NCBI GenBank assembly: GCA_015232565.1
Contig: JADFZK010000013.1
Coordinates: 1-61,791 of the forward strand
Direction of reading: 5' to 3'
Length of the DNA stretch: 61,791 nucleotides
Source: Candidatus Omnitrophota bacterium
GTDB taxonomy: Bacteria; Omnitrophota; Gorgyraeia; Zapsychrales; Fredricksoniimonadaceae
Numbering within the stretch: position 1 is the first letter of the stretch; each line of letters begins with the position of its first letter. The translations under genes were made by a program, and so were the position numbers. The notes under the pieces were generated by a model. The model was not told the DNA's origin. It saw only the letters and a list, made by a program, of their open reading frames with translations, and did not search any database. Shown here in pieces: positions 43,229 through 52,507 of this stretch.

Positions 43229-45995
43229 CTTTACCAAAAATTATATTGCTGAGCTGACCGCGTATATTGAGCGTGAATATATCGCGTCGGGCCGTTCGCT
43301 GGCCCGGTTGGCGGTAGTTTTTGGCGGACAGCGTCCGGCGCATTTTGTGAAACGCGAACTGGGTCGGCGCCTCGGCCGGGCTTTTGTGCCGCCGCAGTTT
43401 TATACTATTGATGGTTTGATGAACAGGATAGCGGATACCAATGGTGTTTTACGTCCGTTATCGGCAGTTGAAGAGCGTTACGAACTGTTCGGCCTGGCCA
43501 GGGCAATTGCGCCCGAACTGCTGGTTAAGGGCACGTTCACGCATTTTTTGCCCTGGGCGGGGGAGATCCTGGATTTTATCGGCGAGCTGGACCTGGAAGA
43601 TGTCAGCTCCCGGGACCTGCAGAATATTGCCGCCAGCGCCCGGATCGGGTATCCGGTACCGGACAACATCAATCGTTTGCTGGAGCGCATACTGGAATTG
43701 CGGGAAGCTTTTCACCGGAGTTTATTGGCGCGCGGCTTAACCCGGCGCAGTTTACAGTATCTGCGCGCGAAAGAGAATGTTGCGCAAGCGTCTTTGGATG
43801 TGGACGAGATCATTTTTGCGAATTTCTTTTATTTTCATCGCACCGAGGAGGCGGTGGCTAAACATTTTTTTGCCAAAGGGCAAGCCACGTTGATCTTCCA
43901 GGGCGACCAGCGCAAATGGCCGGTGCTGGAACGTATCGCCCGGCGTTTCGGTTGTGAATTGCTGGAAGGCGCCAGTCCGGTACCCACGAAGTTCCAGCTG
44001 GCGGCCTATTCGGCTTTTGATGTGCATTCTGAAGCGGCCATGGCTCGCGACCTTTTGCTGGATATCAAGGACCAATCTTCCACGGTGGTGATCCTGCCGG
44101 ATAGCGGGTCACTGGTGCCGTTATTATCCGCTTTCCCCGGTGCGTTGGCCGGCTTTAATGTTTCAATGGGTTATCCGTTGAAGCGTGGCAGTCTGTATGT
44201 GTTACTGCAAAGTATTTTTAAGGCCCAGTCGTCTGCCCGGGAGGGGGCGTATTACTCCCGGGATTACCTGGCGGTTTTGCATCATCCTTTGGTCAAGAAT
44301 CTGGGACTTTTGGAACCGGGCTCAGCCTTGCGGGTACTCACGCATAAGGTCGAGGATCTGCTTAAAGGCCGTATTGCCGGCAGTGTGTCGGGCAAGCTTT
44401 TTGTCCGGCTCGACGAAGTGCTGGCCGATCCGGTGCTTTTTGCGGAAGCGGGTAAAGCGCTCAATGCGATGGGCCTGGCGTTTACGCCGGCAGACCTCGA
44501 ACGGGCGCTCAAGTCCCTGCATGGCATCTTTTTTGCCCAGTGGGCCGGGGTCCAGAGCTTAAGGTCTTTCGCCGGGGCGCTGGGTGTTTTCCTGGATACC
44601 ATGAGATCCTTAAGCAAAATGGAGTCTTATCCGCTTAATATGAACATTGCCGCCCGGATGGACGAGATCAAGGAAAGTTTTGCGCAGGCTTCTTTTGCGG
44701 ATGAGGCCCTGGGTATCGGGGAGACGATCAAGCTTTTTGAAGATATTGCCGGACGGGAAATGGTGAGCTTTTCCGGTACGCCGCTCAAGTCTTTGCAAAT
44801 TCTGGGCCTTTTCGAAACGCGCTCACTTAGTTTCCGGAATGTAATAATCATGGACACTAATGAGAGTGTTTTGCCACGGGTAGAAGCCCGTTCGGCGCTT
44901 ATTCCGCGCGAGGTCATGATCCAGCTGGGGATCGACCGGTTGGAACTGGAGGAAGAGATCCAGCGTTATCAGTTCATGCGGGTAATATCCTCGGCTGAAA
45001 ACGTGCACATTATCTACCAGCAGAACAAGGAAAAAGAGCCCAGCCGTTTTCTGGAGGAGCTTATTTGGGAACAGCAGGTAAGGGAAGGTGCTTTGCGGGC
45101 CTTTCCAACTAAACGCGCGGTTTTCCAGGCCGGGGTAAGCGCGGTAAAACGTGTGGCGCCCAAGACCCCCAAAATAATGGAATTTCTTAAAACTTTCACT
45201 TTCTCGGCCAGTAGCGTGAACGCTTATGTAAAGAATCCGTACGAGTTTTATTCACGTTATGTCCTGGGCCTGCGCGAGCAGGAGGACCTCCTGGATGAGC
45301 CGGATGCCGCGATCATTGGCAACTTTCTGCACAAATTCCTGGAGGAAGCCTACCGTCCGCTGGAAGGCTCCCGGCTGGTTTTGGCTGATGATTTCGAGTT
45401 GCGTTTCTGGTCATTGTTCGAGCGGCATTTCCAGGCGGAGTTTTCCCAGCGGATGCGGTCGGATGATTTTCTGGTCAAACGGGTAATGGAGCATAAATTA
45501 AAGGCTTTTCTGGCTTTTGAAAAAGACCGGCTGGCCGGCGACGTTCGCCTGCTGGCGGTGGAGCGCGATTATCCCGGTGAGCTGGAGCTGGCTTCTGGCC
45601 GGTTCCTTTTCAAGACCCGGGTAGACCGGGTGGAAGAGCTGGCTGGCGGACAGTTGTTGGTCCTTGATTATAAGACCGGCTCCTCGGATAAAATGCCTGC
45701 CCGTCCGCTGGTGTTGTCTTCGGCCCCGGACCGGGCCGAAATATTCAACAAGGTCCACTCCTTTCAGCTGCCCCTTTATATGCACTTTGTAGCGCAGGCC
45801 CTGCCGGGCCGGGCGGTTAATGCCGGGCTTTATTTACTGCGTAATGCCGAGATCCGGCCTTTCTTTACCGAGCGCTTTACTGATGCCGATAATATCCTTG
45901 CGCCGTATTGGCGTGCGCTCGACGTGATAATGTCCGAGATCATGTCTGGGGATATTCCATTCGAGGACAATGACTTGTCCGACTTTGATGTTTAA
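43206..45995 (+). CDS. addB: AddB-like PD-(D/E)XK nuclease subunit
   Basis: 929 aa. Starts at ATG 43206 inside the addA-like 3' end (23-nt overlap), although the frame is open to 43101. N-terminal degenerate helicase (VVFGGQRPAHFVKREL, IIMDTNESVLP, YQFMRVISSAENVHIIYQQ), then the nuclease: SASSVNAYVKNPYEFYSRYVLGL, IIGNFLHKFLEEAY, and DYKTGSSDK with catalytic Asp and Lys. Canonical AddB has four Cys that hold a 4Fe-4S staple around this nuclease; the C-terminal 100 residues here contain no Cys, so the cluster appears to be absent. Confidence 0.85.
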   Translation: MSKIFTVDFTKNYIAELTAYIEREYIASGRSLARLAVVFGGQRPAHFVKRELGRRLGRAFVPPQFYTIDGLMNRIADTNGVLRPLSAVEERYELFGLARAIAPELLVKGTFTHFLPWAGEILDFIGELDLEDVSSRDLQNIAASARIGYPVPDNINRLLERILELREAFHRSLLARGLTRRSLQYLRAKENVAQASLDVDEIIFANFFYFHRTEEAVAKHFFAKGQATLIFQGDQRKWPVLERIARRFGCELLEGASPVPTKFQLAAYSAFDVHSEAAMARDLLLDIKDQSSTVVILPDSGSLVPLLSAFPGALAGFNVSMGYPLKRGSLYVLLQSIFKAQSSAREGAYYSRDYLAVLHHPLVKNLGLLEPGSALRVLTHKVEDLLKGRIAGSVSGKLFVRLDEVLADPVLFAEAGKALNAMGLAFTPADLERALKSLHGIFFAQWAGVQSLRSFAGALGVFLDTMRSLSKMESYPLNMNIAARMDEIKESFAQASFADEALGIGETIKLFEDIAGREMVSFSGTPLKSLQILGLFETRSLSFRNVIIMDTNESVLPRVEARSALIPREVMIQLGIDRLELEEEIQRYQFMRVISSAENVHIIYQQNKEKEPSRFLEELIWEQQVREGALRAFPTKRAVFQAGVSAVKRVAPKTPKIMEFLKTFTFSASSVNAYVKNPYEFYSRYVLGLREQEDLLDEPDAAIIGNFLHKFLEEAYRPLEGSRLVLADDFELRFWSLFERHFQAEFSQRMRSDDFLVKRVMEHKLKAFLAFEKDRLAGDVRLLAVERDYPGELELASGRFLFKTRVDRVEELAGGQLLVLDYKTGSSDKMPARPLVLSSAPDRAEIFNKVHSFQLPLYMHFVAQALPGRAVNAGLYLLRNAEIRPFFTERFTDADNILAPYWRALDVIMSEIMSGDIPFEDNDLSDFDV

Positions 45996-46091
45996 ATCTT
46001 AATTATTTTGTAATGCAAAATCCCGGCTTGTTCGTATAATACCAGAACGTACGGGGCTGGTTTTCTGCCCGGTTTAACTAAGGGCGCATAG

Positions 46092-46251
46092 TAGTGTAGT
46101 GAGTCCAACACTTCTTTATATTTGAGGAGCAATAGAAAATCGAAAATAGACCGCAATGGAGCCAAATGTTTTATTATTTCTCCATTTTCGATTGCTCCAT
46201 TGCTCCAGTGTGGTGATCCAAATGTAAAGAAAATTATGAATCACCACACTA
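46092..46251. repeat. 160-bp MITE-like inverted-repeat element, copy 1
   Basis: Ends in imperfect terminal inverted repeats TAGTGTAGTGAGTC (46092-46105) and GAATCACCACACTA (46238-46251). Inside lies a long hairpin of GGAGCAAT...GAAAAT against its reverse complement, plus a perfect 11-bp inverted repeat near the right end. Differs from the copy at 52332-52491 at about 18 of 160 positions by my count, no gaps. Ends 10 nt before the receiver gene ATG. Confidence 0.88.
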
Positions 46252-46261
46252 AGGGGACGGC

Positions 46262-46639
46262 ATGCCAAGGACTATTCTTATCGTGGATGATGAAGAAGCG
46301 GTGGTGGATATAACCCGGCGCAAGCTTGTCCAGGAAGGTTACCTGGCGATCGGGGTGTTCGACGGTGAAGAAGCCTTGCTGGCGCTGCAAGAGGGCCCGG
46401 TGGACCTGATCATCCTCGACGTAGAAATGCCGAAAATGAACGGTTATGTGTTCCTGAATGAACGCAAGAAGATCGCCGGAGCCGAGCAGATCCCGGTAAT
46501 TATGTTGACGGCTTTTGATTCCATGGAACCGATATTCCGGCGTAACGGAGTAGCGGAATATTTAACCAAACCTTTGCGTTTCCAGGAATTGCTAACCAAG
46601 ATCGCGGGTTTGTTGGAGCCTTTGGATGTTAAAAGATAA
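46262..46639 (+). CDS. Single-domain response-regulator receiver
   Basis: 125 aa. Acidic pocket VDDEE, phospho-acceptor Asp53 (ILDVEMPK), Thr83 (IMLTAFD), Lys103 (YLTKPL). GGGG at 46253-46256 is the RBS and touches the end of the repeat element. Its 3' end overlaps yggS by 14 nt. Any promoter must lie in or beyond the repeat. Confidence 0.9.
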   Translation: MPRTILIVDDEEAVVDITRRKLVQEGYLAIGVFDGEEALLALQEGPVDLIILDVEMPKMNGYVFLNERKKIAGAEQIPVIMLTAFDSMEPIFRRNGVAEYLTKPLRFQELLTKIAGLLEPLDVKR

Positions 46640-47309
46640 TTTGGCGGCGGTACGTTCGCGTATCGACGCGGTTTGCCGCGCTTGCGGCCGTGATCCGCAA
46701 TCAGTTACTCTGGTAGGGGTAAGCAAGTATTCAGTTGCCGCTACGGTTAATGAAGCCATCGCCGCCGGGCTCACTGATATTGCGGAAAACCGGGTGCAGT
46801 CCGCAAAAGAAAAATTCCCTTTAGTCAATTTGACGGGAGTAAAAAAGCATCTTATCGGTCACTTACAGTCTAATAAAGCCAAAGATGCGGTGGCTATTTT
46901 CGATCTTATCCAGTCGGTAGACAGCATTTCTTTATTGCTGGAGATCAACCGGCGGGCCGAGCTGGCCGGTAAGGTTCAGGACATACTTTTACAAGTTGAT
47001 CTGGCTGGTGAAGAGCAGAAATTCGGCTTGCCCGAGCTGGCGGTGCCGATTTTTTTGGAGGCAGTAACCCGGTTAACCAATGTGCGCTTGCTGGGGCTGA
47101 TGACCATGGCTCCGCTAACGGAAGACCAGGCTTTGATCAGTGCGGTTTTCAAGCGTTGCCATACTTTATTTAGAACGATCGGCCGGGAATGGCCGGCGTC
47201 CGAACGCATTAAAATGCAGCATCTGTCGATGGGGATGAGCGGGGATTTTGCCAGCGCTATCGCCGAAGGCGCCACCATGGTCCGTATAGGGAGCTTGATA
47301 TTCAAATGA
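46626..47309 (+). CDS. yggS: PLP homeostasis protein, YggS/PROSC family
   Basis: 227 aa PLP-binding TIM-barrel protein; PLP-bearing Lys34 is in LVGVSKYS. Other hallmarks: IAENRVQSAKEKF, HLIGHLQSNKAKDA, LGLMTMAP, and MGMSGDFASAIAEGATMVRIGSLIF at the C-terminus. It buffers free PLP rather than catalysing a reaction. Adjacent proC is its classic neighbour. Overlaps both neighbours. Confidence 0.96.
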   Translation: MLKDNLAAVRSRIDAVCRACGRDPQSVTLVGVSKYSVAATVNEAIAAGLTDIAENRVQSAKEKFPLVNLTGVKKHLIGHLQSNKAKDAVAIFDLIQSVDSISLLLEINRRAELAGKVQDILLQVDLAGEEQKFGLPELAVPIFLEAVTRLTNVRLLGLMTMAPLTEDQALISAVFKRCHTLFRTIGREWPASERIKMQHLSMGMSGDFASAIAEGATMVRIGSLIFK

Positions 47310-48088
47310 AAATAGCCTTCATCGGTTGCGGTAATATGGGCGAGGCGATACTCGCGGGAACAGCCAGCCAGCATTCATGCGTGGTTTGTGAAGCGCGCGC
47401 TGAAAGGCGGTCGTATCTTAAGAAGAAATACCGTTGCACTTTTGTGGATACTGCGGCCAAGGCGGTAAGCGGCGCGGAGGTGGTTTTGCTGGCAGTTAAG
47501 CCGCAGGACCTGGCTCCGGCTTTGGCGGATATCAGGCCGGTGTGCGGCAAACAGCTCTTTATTTCTATTGCCGCCGGCATAACCGCGGCGTTCATAGAGA
47601 AGTCGTTGGGCGGTAAGGCCCGGGTGGTGCGGACCATGCCGAATCTTCCGGCTATGATCGGGGAGGGAGTTACTGCGGTTTCTTCCGGGAAATATGCCAC
47701 GCCTGGCGATCTTAAGGCCGCGCGGAAAATACTGGCGGCGGTGGGGGCGGTGATCGTGGTGCCCGAGAAAATGATCAACGCTGTTACCGCGGTTTCGGGC
47801 AGTGGTCCGGCCTATGTGTTTCTTTTTGTTGAGTGTTTGATGAACGCGGCGCGCAAACTGGGTTTTAATGACCAGGAATCCAAAACGTTGGTGTATCAGA
47901 CCCTTTCCGGCAGTGCCCGGATGCTGGCCGGGAGCGCGGACAGCGCGGAAGTTTTGCGTCAGAAGGTTACGTCAAAGGGCGGCACTACCCAGGCGGCGAT
48001 TGGAGTGTTACAGGAAAAAGACATTTCCGGTATGTTCCTGTCCGCTGTTAAGGCCGCTCATTCCCGGGCCAAACAGCTGGCTCAATAA
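47306..48088 (+). CDS. proC: Pyrroline-5-carboxylate reductase
   Basis: 260 aa. Rossmann GCGNMGEA for NAD(P)H; AVKPQDLAPAL; IAAGIT; the substrate-binding/dimer segment SGSGPAYVFLFVECLMNAA and the C-terminal SKGGTTQAAIGVLQ complete the family. Last step of proline synthesis. Overlaps yggS by 4 nt. Confidence 0.97.
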   Translation: MKIAFIGCGNMGEAILAGTASQHSCVVCEARAERRSYLKKKYRCTFVDTAAKAVSGAEVVLLAVKPQDLAPALADIRPVCGKQLFISIAAGITAAFIEKSLGGKARVVRTMPNLPAMIGEGVTAVSSGKYATPGDLKAARKILAAVGAVIVVPEKMINAVTAVSGSGPAYVFLFVECLMNAARKLGFNDQESKTLVYQTLSGSARMLAGSADSAEVLRQKVTSKGGTTQAAIGVLQEKDISGMFLSAVKAAHSRAKQLAQ

Positions 48089-48159
48089 TTTGTAAATAGA
48101 CCTAAGCACATATCTTTTCTTAATTTGGCGATATTTAATAAATTACAAAGGAGTTTGTT

Positions 48160-49020
48160 ATGGCAACAGTTGGTGTGATAGGTGGTAGCGGTCTTTACCA
48201 GATCGACGGTATAACGGAAGTCAAAGAGGTGGTGCTGGACACGCCTTTTGGCCGGCCTTCGGATGCGTTCATTACCGGTAAGCTGGAAGGTGTTCCGGTG
48301 GTTTTTCTCCCGCGCCACGGCCGGGGGCACCGTATTTCTCCGACCGAGATCAATTACCAGGCCAATATCTGGGGCATGAAGAAGCTCGGGGTCAGTGCCC
48401 TGGTTTCAGTTTCGGCGGTAGGCAGTCTTAAACTGCAGATCAAGCCGATGGATTTTGTGTTGCCCGACCAGTTCATTGACCGTACGGCTCCGCGCCGGCA
48501 CATGACTTTCTTTTCCGGCGGGATCGTGGCGCATGTCGGCTTGGCCGAGCCGGTTTCGGAGAAGATCGCCGAGGTAGTGTATGACGCTTGCGAGCAGGCA
48601 GGGGTTACCGTGCATAAGAACGGCACGTATCTTAATATGGAAGGCCCCCAGTTCTCCACCAAGGCGGAATCCAATCTTTACCGCAGTTGGGGGTGCGACA
48701 TCATAGGTATGACCAATTTGCCCGAGGCCAAGCTGGCCCGCGAGGCCGAGATGGATTATTGTACGCTGGCCGCGGTGACCGATTATGATTGCTGGCATCA
48801 TTCACATGGTTCGGTGACCGTGGAAATGATCATTGATTATTTGGGCAAGAACGTTGAGAACGCCAAGAAGATCCTTAAACTGGCTATTCCCCGTATCGGC
48901 GCCATTAAAAAGTTTTCCGCGGCTAATGCCCTGGCGAGCGCTATTATGACCGATCCCAAACTCATTCCCGATCAGAAGAAAAAGGACCTGGAGATCATAA
49001 TTGGTAAATATATCAAGTAA
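48160..49020 (+). CDS. mtnP: S-methyl-5'-thioadenosine phosphorylase
   Basis: 286 aa. Phosphorolyses methylthioadenosine to adenine and methylthioribose-1-phosphate in methionine salvage. Landmarks: VIGGSGLYQ (phosphate site), PRHGRGH, NYQANIW, YLNMEGPQFSTKAES and GMTNLPEAKLAREAE, the last two lining the nucleoside site. AAAGGAG precedes the ATG. Alternative activity on other purine nucleosides cannot be excluded, but residues fit MTAP. Confidence 0.94.
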   Translation: MATVGVIGGSGLYQIDGITEVKEVVLDTPFGRPSDAFITGKLEGVPVVFLPRHGRGHRISPTEINYQANIWGMKKLGVSALVSVSAVGSLKLQIKPMDFVLPDQFIDRTAPRRHMTFFSGGIVAHVGLAEPVSEKIAEVVYDACEQAGVTVHKNGTYLNMEGPQFSTKAESNLYRSWGCDIIGMTNLPEAKLAREAEMDYCTLAAVTDYDCWHHSHGSVTVEMIIDYLGKNVENAKKILKLAIPRIGAIKKFSAANALASAIMTDPKLIPDQKKKDLEIIIGKYIK

Positions 49021-49053
49021 CCGCATGTAACCTGTAAGAATGCGGGAGGTCCA

Positions 49054-49081
49054 TTGACAAACGTTAATTTTGTTATAAAGT
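49054..49081 (+). promoter_or_regulatory. ileS: ileS promoter, near-leaderless
   Basis: TTGACA (49054-49059), 16-nt spacer, TAAAGT (49076-49081). Only 9 nt separate the -10 from ATG 49091, and those nine include five consecutive C with no Shine-Dalgarno. No T-box leader. Confidence 0.7.
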
Positions 49082-49090
49082 ATTCCCCCT

Positions 49091-51910
49091 ATGGATTACC
49101 AGAAAACACTTAATTTACCGAAAACCGATTTTTCCATGAAAGCCGGGCTGGCTCAGCGTGAACCGGGAGTGCTGGCGGCCTGGGAAAAATCCGGCCTTTA
49201 TAAAACTATCCGCACCCGTTCCACGGGTAAGCCGACGTTTATTCTGCATGATGGCCCGCCGTATGCCAATGGTAATATCCATATTGGCCATGCGCTTAAC
49301 AAGATCCTCAAAGATTTTATCGTTAAGTACAAGACCATGCGGGGTTTTGACAGTTTGTATATTCCGGGCTGGGATTGTCATGGCTTGCCGATCGAACATG
49401 CGCTTCTTAAAGAACTGAAAGCGCGCAAGTCTGACGTGGATTGTGTGCAGTTCCGTAAAAAGGCCCATGATTATGCCATGAAATATGTTGGCCTTCAGCG
49501 CGAACAGTTCAAGCGCCTGGGCGTTATGGGGGAGTGGGATAATCCGTATCTTACTCTTACTCCCGGTTATGAGTTCTGGATCCTCCGGAGCCTGGCCGAA
49601 CTTACCCGACAGGGTTATGTTTACCGCAGTCTTAAACCGGTGAACTGGTGTTTCGATTGTGAAACGGCGCTGGCCGAGGCAGAAGTGGAACATGAGGATC
49701 ATTCTTCACCCGCGGTCTTTGTGCGTTTCCCGGTGAATAATCCGGAAGCTTTGGATTGTCCCAAGGGCAAGAAAGTTTCCCTGCTGGTCTGGACCACTAC
49801 ACCCTGGACCTTGCTGGCGAACGTGGCCGTGGCGGTCAGCCCGGTGTTCGATTATGTGTTAGCCGAGATGGGCGACGAGATCCTGATCGTGGAAAAGACC
49901 CTTTCCGCGGCCGTGCTGGATAAGGAGCCGGGCAAAAAGCACTGGCGGGCGCTGGCCCAGGTAAAAGGCCAGGCCTTAACCAAATTGTTTTATACCCATC
50001 CTTTTGGCAAAAAAGAAAATTGCCGGGTGGTCACGGTGGATTATGTTACCAAGGAAGACGGTACCGGGCTGGTGCATACTGCGCCCGGTCACGGGCAGGA
50101 AGATTACCAGACCGGGGTGGCCAATAACCTGGAGATCCTGATGCCGGTAAATGGCCGCGGTGTTTTTACTGCCGCCGGCGCTCCGTTCGAAAACAAGCAT
50201 GTTTTTAAAGCTAATCCCGAGATCATTGCCGACTTGCAGGCTCGCGGCCTTTTATTCCATACCGAAAAGATCCAGCATTCCTACCCGCATTGCTGGCGTT
50301 GCAAGAACCCCATAATTTTCCGGGCCACCTTTCAGTGGTTCCTGAAAATTGACAATAATGGTTTGCGCGCCAGGCTTAAGGAAGCGGTGGAGAAAGCGGT
50401 CCGCTGGTTTCCCCCGGCGGGCGAGGAGCGTATTAAGGCGATGGTGTCCACTCGTCCGGATTGGTGTTTGTCGCGCCAGCGTTACTGGGGCGTGCCGATC
50501 CCGGCGTTTAAACTCAAGGGCCGGGATGAACAGTTTCTTTTTCCCGAAGTCATCGACCATGTGGCCGCGCTGGTTAAGGAACACGGCAGTGATGTCTGGT
50601 TTGAAAAAAGCGTGGCCGAGCTTTGGCCGCCTGGTTTTACGGTGGCCGGCCTGAAGATCGAAGATTTGGAAAAAGCCCATGATATCCTGGACGTCTGGTT
50701 TGATTCCGGGGTCAGTCATCAGGCGGTGTTCCATGAAATGTTAAAACAGCCTTTGCCGTCCGACCTGTATCTGGAAGGCTCCGACCAGCATCGCGGCTGG
50801 TTTCAGTCTTCGCTTATTCCGTCGATGGCTATGGATGGCCGTCCGCCTTACAAGCAGGTGCTGACCCATGGTTTCGTGGTGGACGGGGAAGGCCGCAAGA
50901 TGTCCAAGTCGACCGGGAATGTTATCGCTCCCGACGACATTATCAAGAATAATGGCGCCGATATTCTGCGTTTGTGGGTGGCTTCAGCGAATTATAATGA
51001 TGACATACGGCTTTCCAAAGAGATCATGGACCGCCTGGTGGATGCTTACCGCAAGATCCGCAATACTGCGCGGTATTTTTTAAGCAATCTGGATGGTTTC
51101 AGCCCCGATACCGACCTGGTGGCTCCGCCGGACCTGCTGGCAGTGGATCGCTGGGCTTTAAGCCGTTTAAGCGCGCTGGTTGAAAGGGTCACCAAGGCGT
51201 ATGAAGTGTATGAATTTGCTGTTGTTTATAAAGAAATTTACTCATTTTGTAACGAAGATATGTCGGGCTTTTATCTTGACATCCTGAAAGACAGATTATA
51301 TACTTCGAGCTCTCGCGCCTTAAAAAGACGTTCGGCGCAGACGGTTTTGTATCATTGCGTAGACGTTTTGGCTCGACTGCTTGCACCGGTCTTAAGTTTT
51401 ACCGCCGACGAGATATACGGCTTTATGCCAAAGACTGCTGCGGCGAAAGAAATTGGTTCGGTGCATTTACTGGCCTGGCCGGTGGCGGACAGTGGTTGGC
51501 GGGATAGCGCGGCGGAAGAGCGTTTGGTGCGTTTTCTGGAATGGCGCCCGTTCATTCTTAAGAAGCTGGAAGAAAAACGCGCGGAAGGCGGCATAGGCGC
51601 TTCGCTGGAGGCTCGGGTGGTAATATGTCCGGTTTCCGAGCGTGATGCGCAGTATCTGTTGTCTTTGGCGGATGAGCTGGCGTCTTTACTGATCGTGTCT
51701 GAAGTGGTGGTGCTTAAGCCGGATAGTGCGCAGAAGTCTTCGCCCACGGCGGGCTTTCTGGGCAATATAACAGTGGAAAAAGCGGGGGGCGTAAAGTGCC
51801 CGCGCTGTTGGAATTATAAAATTGATGTTGGGTCGGACCTGGACCATCCGGAGATTTGCGGCCGTTGCGTCCGGGCGGTTAAAGGTATAGATATCGCGGA
51901 CACGATATAA
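49091..51910 (+). CDS. ileS: Isoleucyl-tRNA synthetase
   Basis: 939 aa class I synthetase, bacterial type. HIGH motif at 64-67 (GNIHIGHALN), KMSKS at 603-607, editing domain in between (WTTTPWTLLANVAVAVS). C-terminal zinc site CPRCWNY...CGRC confirms the IleS type 1 form. Length matches E. coli IleS (938). Separate promoter; DksA-like gene follows at 24 nt. Confidence 0.98.
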   Translation: MDYQKTLNLPKTDFSMKAGLAQREPGVLAAWEKSGLYKTIRTRSTGKPTFILHDGPPYANGNIHIGHALNKILKDFIVKYKTMRGFDSLYIPGWDCHGLPIEHALLKELKARKSDVDCVQFRKKAHDYAMKYVGLQREQFKRLGVMGEWDNPYLTLTPGYEFWILRSLAELTRQGYVYRSLKPVNWCFDCETALAEAEVEHEDHSSPAVFVRFPVNNPEALDCPKGKKVSLLVWTTTPWTLLANVAVAVSPVFDYVLAEMGDEILIVEKTLSAAVLDKEPGKKHWRALAQVKGQALTKLFYTHPFGKKENCRVVTVDYVTKEDGTGLVHTAPGHGQEDYQTGVANNLEILMPVNGRGVFTAAGAPFENKHVFKANPEIIADLQARGLLFHTEKIQHSYPHCWRCKNPIIFRATFQWFLKIDNNGLRARLKEAVEKAVRWFPPAGEERIKAMVSTRPDWCLSRQRYWGVPIPAFKLKGRDEQFLFPEVIDHVAALVKEHGSDVWFEKSVAELWPPGFTVAGLKIEDLEKAHDILDVWFDSGVSHQAVFHEMLKQPLPSDLYLEGSDQHRGWFQSSLIPSMAMDGRPPYKQVLTHGFVVDGEGRKMSKSTGNVIAPDDIIKNNGADILRLWVASANYNDDIRLSKEIMDRLVDAYRKIRNTARYFLSNLDGFSPDTDLVAPPDLLAVDRWALSRLSALVERVTKAYEVYEFAVVYKEIYSFCNEDMSGFYLDILKDRLYTSSSRALKRRSAQTVLYHCVDVLARLLAPVLSFTADEIYGFMPKTAAAKEIGSVHLLAWPVADSGWRDSAAEERLVRFLEWRPFILKKLEEKRAEGGIGASLEARVVICPVSERDAQYLLSLADELASLLIVSEVVVLKPDSAQKSSPTAGFLGNITVEKAGGVKCPRCWNYKIDVGSDLDHPEICGRCVRAVKGIDIADTI

Positions 51911-51934
51911 TTTTCATCAAAAAGGACCTGAAAA

Positions 51935-52321
51935 ATGCCGGATAAATTGGACGCCAAGAAGATCGAATTTTTCAAGAAAGCTTTATTGTCGATCAAAGCC
52001 CAGATCAACGGGGACATTCGCAGTATGGCTAACGAGAGCGAAGGGGACCAGGCCGACAAGGGCGATCTTTCCGGCCATGCCATGCATATGGCGGACGTAG
52101 CTACCGATATGTACGATCGCGAATTCAACCTGACCCTGGCTTCGAATGACCGCGAGATCTTGCAGAAGGTGGATGCGGCTTTGGCGCGTATTGAAAAGGG
52201 CACTTTCGGGTTTTGCCTCAAGAGCGGCAAGCGGATCCCCGAGCAACGCCTGAAGGCCATACCGTATGCCGAATATTGCCTTGATGTCCAGGAAGAAATG
52301 GACCGCAAGGGCGAAAGATGA
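51935..52321 (+). CDS. DksA/TraR-like protein with incomplete zinc finger
   Basis: 128 aa. Coiled-coil N-terminus and C-terminal DksA-type motif FGFCLKSGKRIPEQRLKAIPYAEYCLDVQ. Of the four zinc cysteines only the first of each pair remains (Cys94, Cys115); the partners are Ser97 and Val118, so zinc binding is doubtful. Redox-insensitive DksA paralogues with fewer Cys are known. It may modulate RNA polymerase. Followed at 11 nt by MITE copy 2. Confidence 0.9.
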   Translation: MPDKLDAKKIEFFKKALLSIKAQINGDIRSMANESEGDQADKGDLSGHAMHMADVATDMYDREFNLTLASNDREILQKVDAALARIEKGTFGFCLKSGKRIPEQRLKAIPYAEYCLDVQEEMDRKGER

Positions 52322-52331
52322 CCGTCATCCC

Positions 52332-52491
52332 TAGTGTGGTGATTCATATATCTCTTTACGTTTAAATCACCACACTGGAGCAATGGAGCAATCGAAAATG
52401 GAGAAATATTAAAACATTTAGCTCCATTGCGGTCAATTTTCGATTTTCCAATGCTCTTCAAATGTAAAGAAGCGTTTGAGACACAACACTA
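52332..52491. repeat. 160-bp MITE-like inverted-repeat element, copy 2
   Basis: In reverse orientation relative to copy 1. Ends TAGTGTGGTGATTC (52332-52345) and ...GACACAACACTA (to 52491). Contains the 11-bp inverted repeat AGTGTGGTGAT (52333-52343) with ATCACCACACT (52366-52376) and the GGAGCAAT hairpin. It fills nearly the whole dksA-lspA gap. Confidence 0.88.
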
Positions 52492-52507
52492 GGATGACGT
52501 GAGGCTT

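Noticed and set aside
46122..46313. Short plus-strand frame whose peptide is shared with a minus-strand frame at 51814-52461
   Set aside because: The shared peptide is explained by the two copies of the 160-bp element; the frame lacks an RBS in both places.
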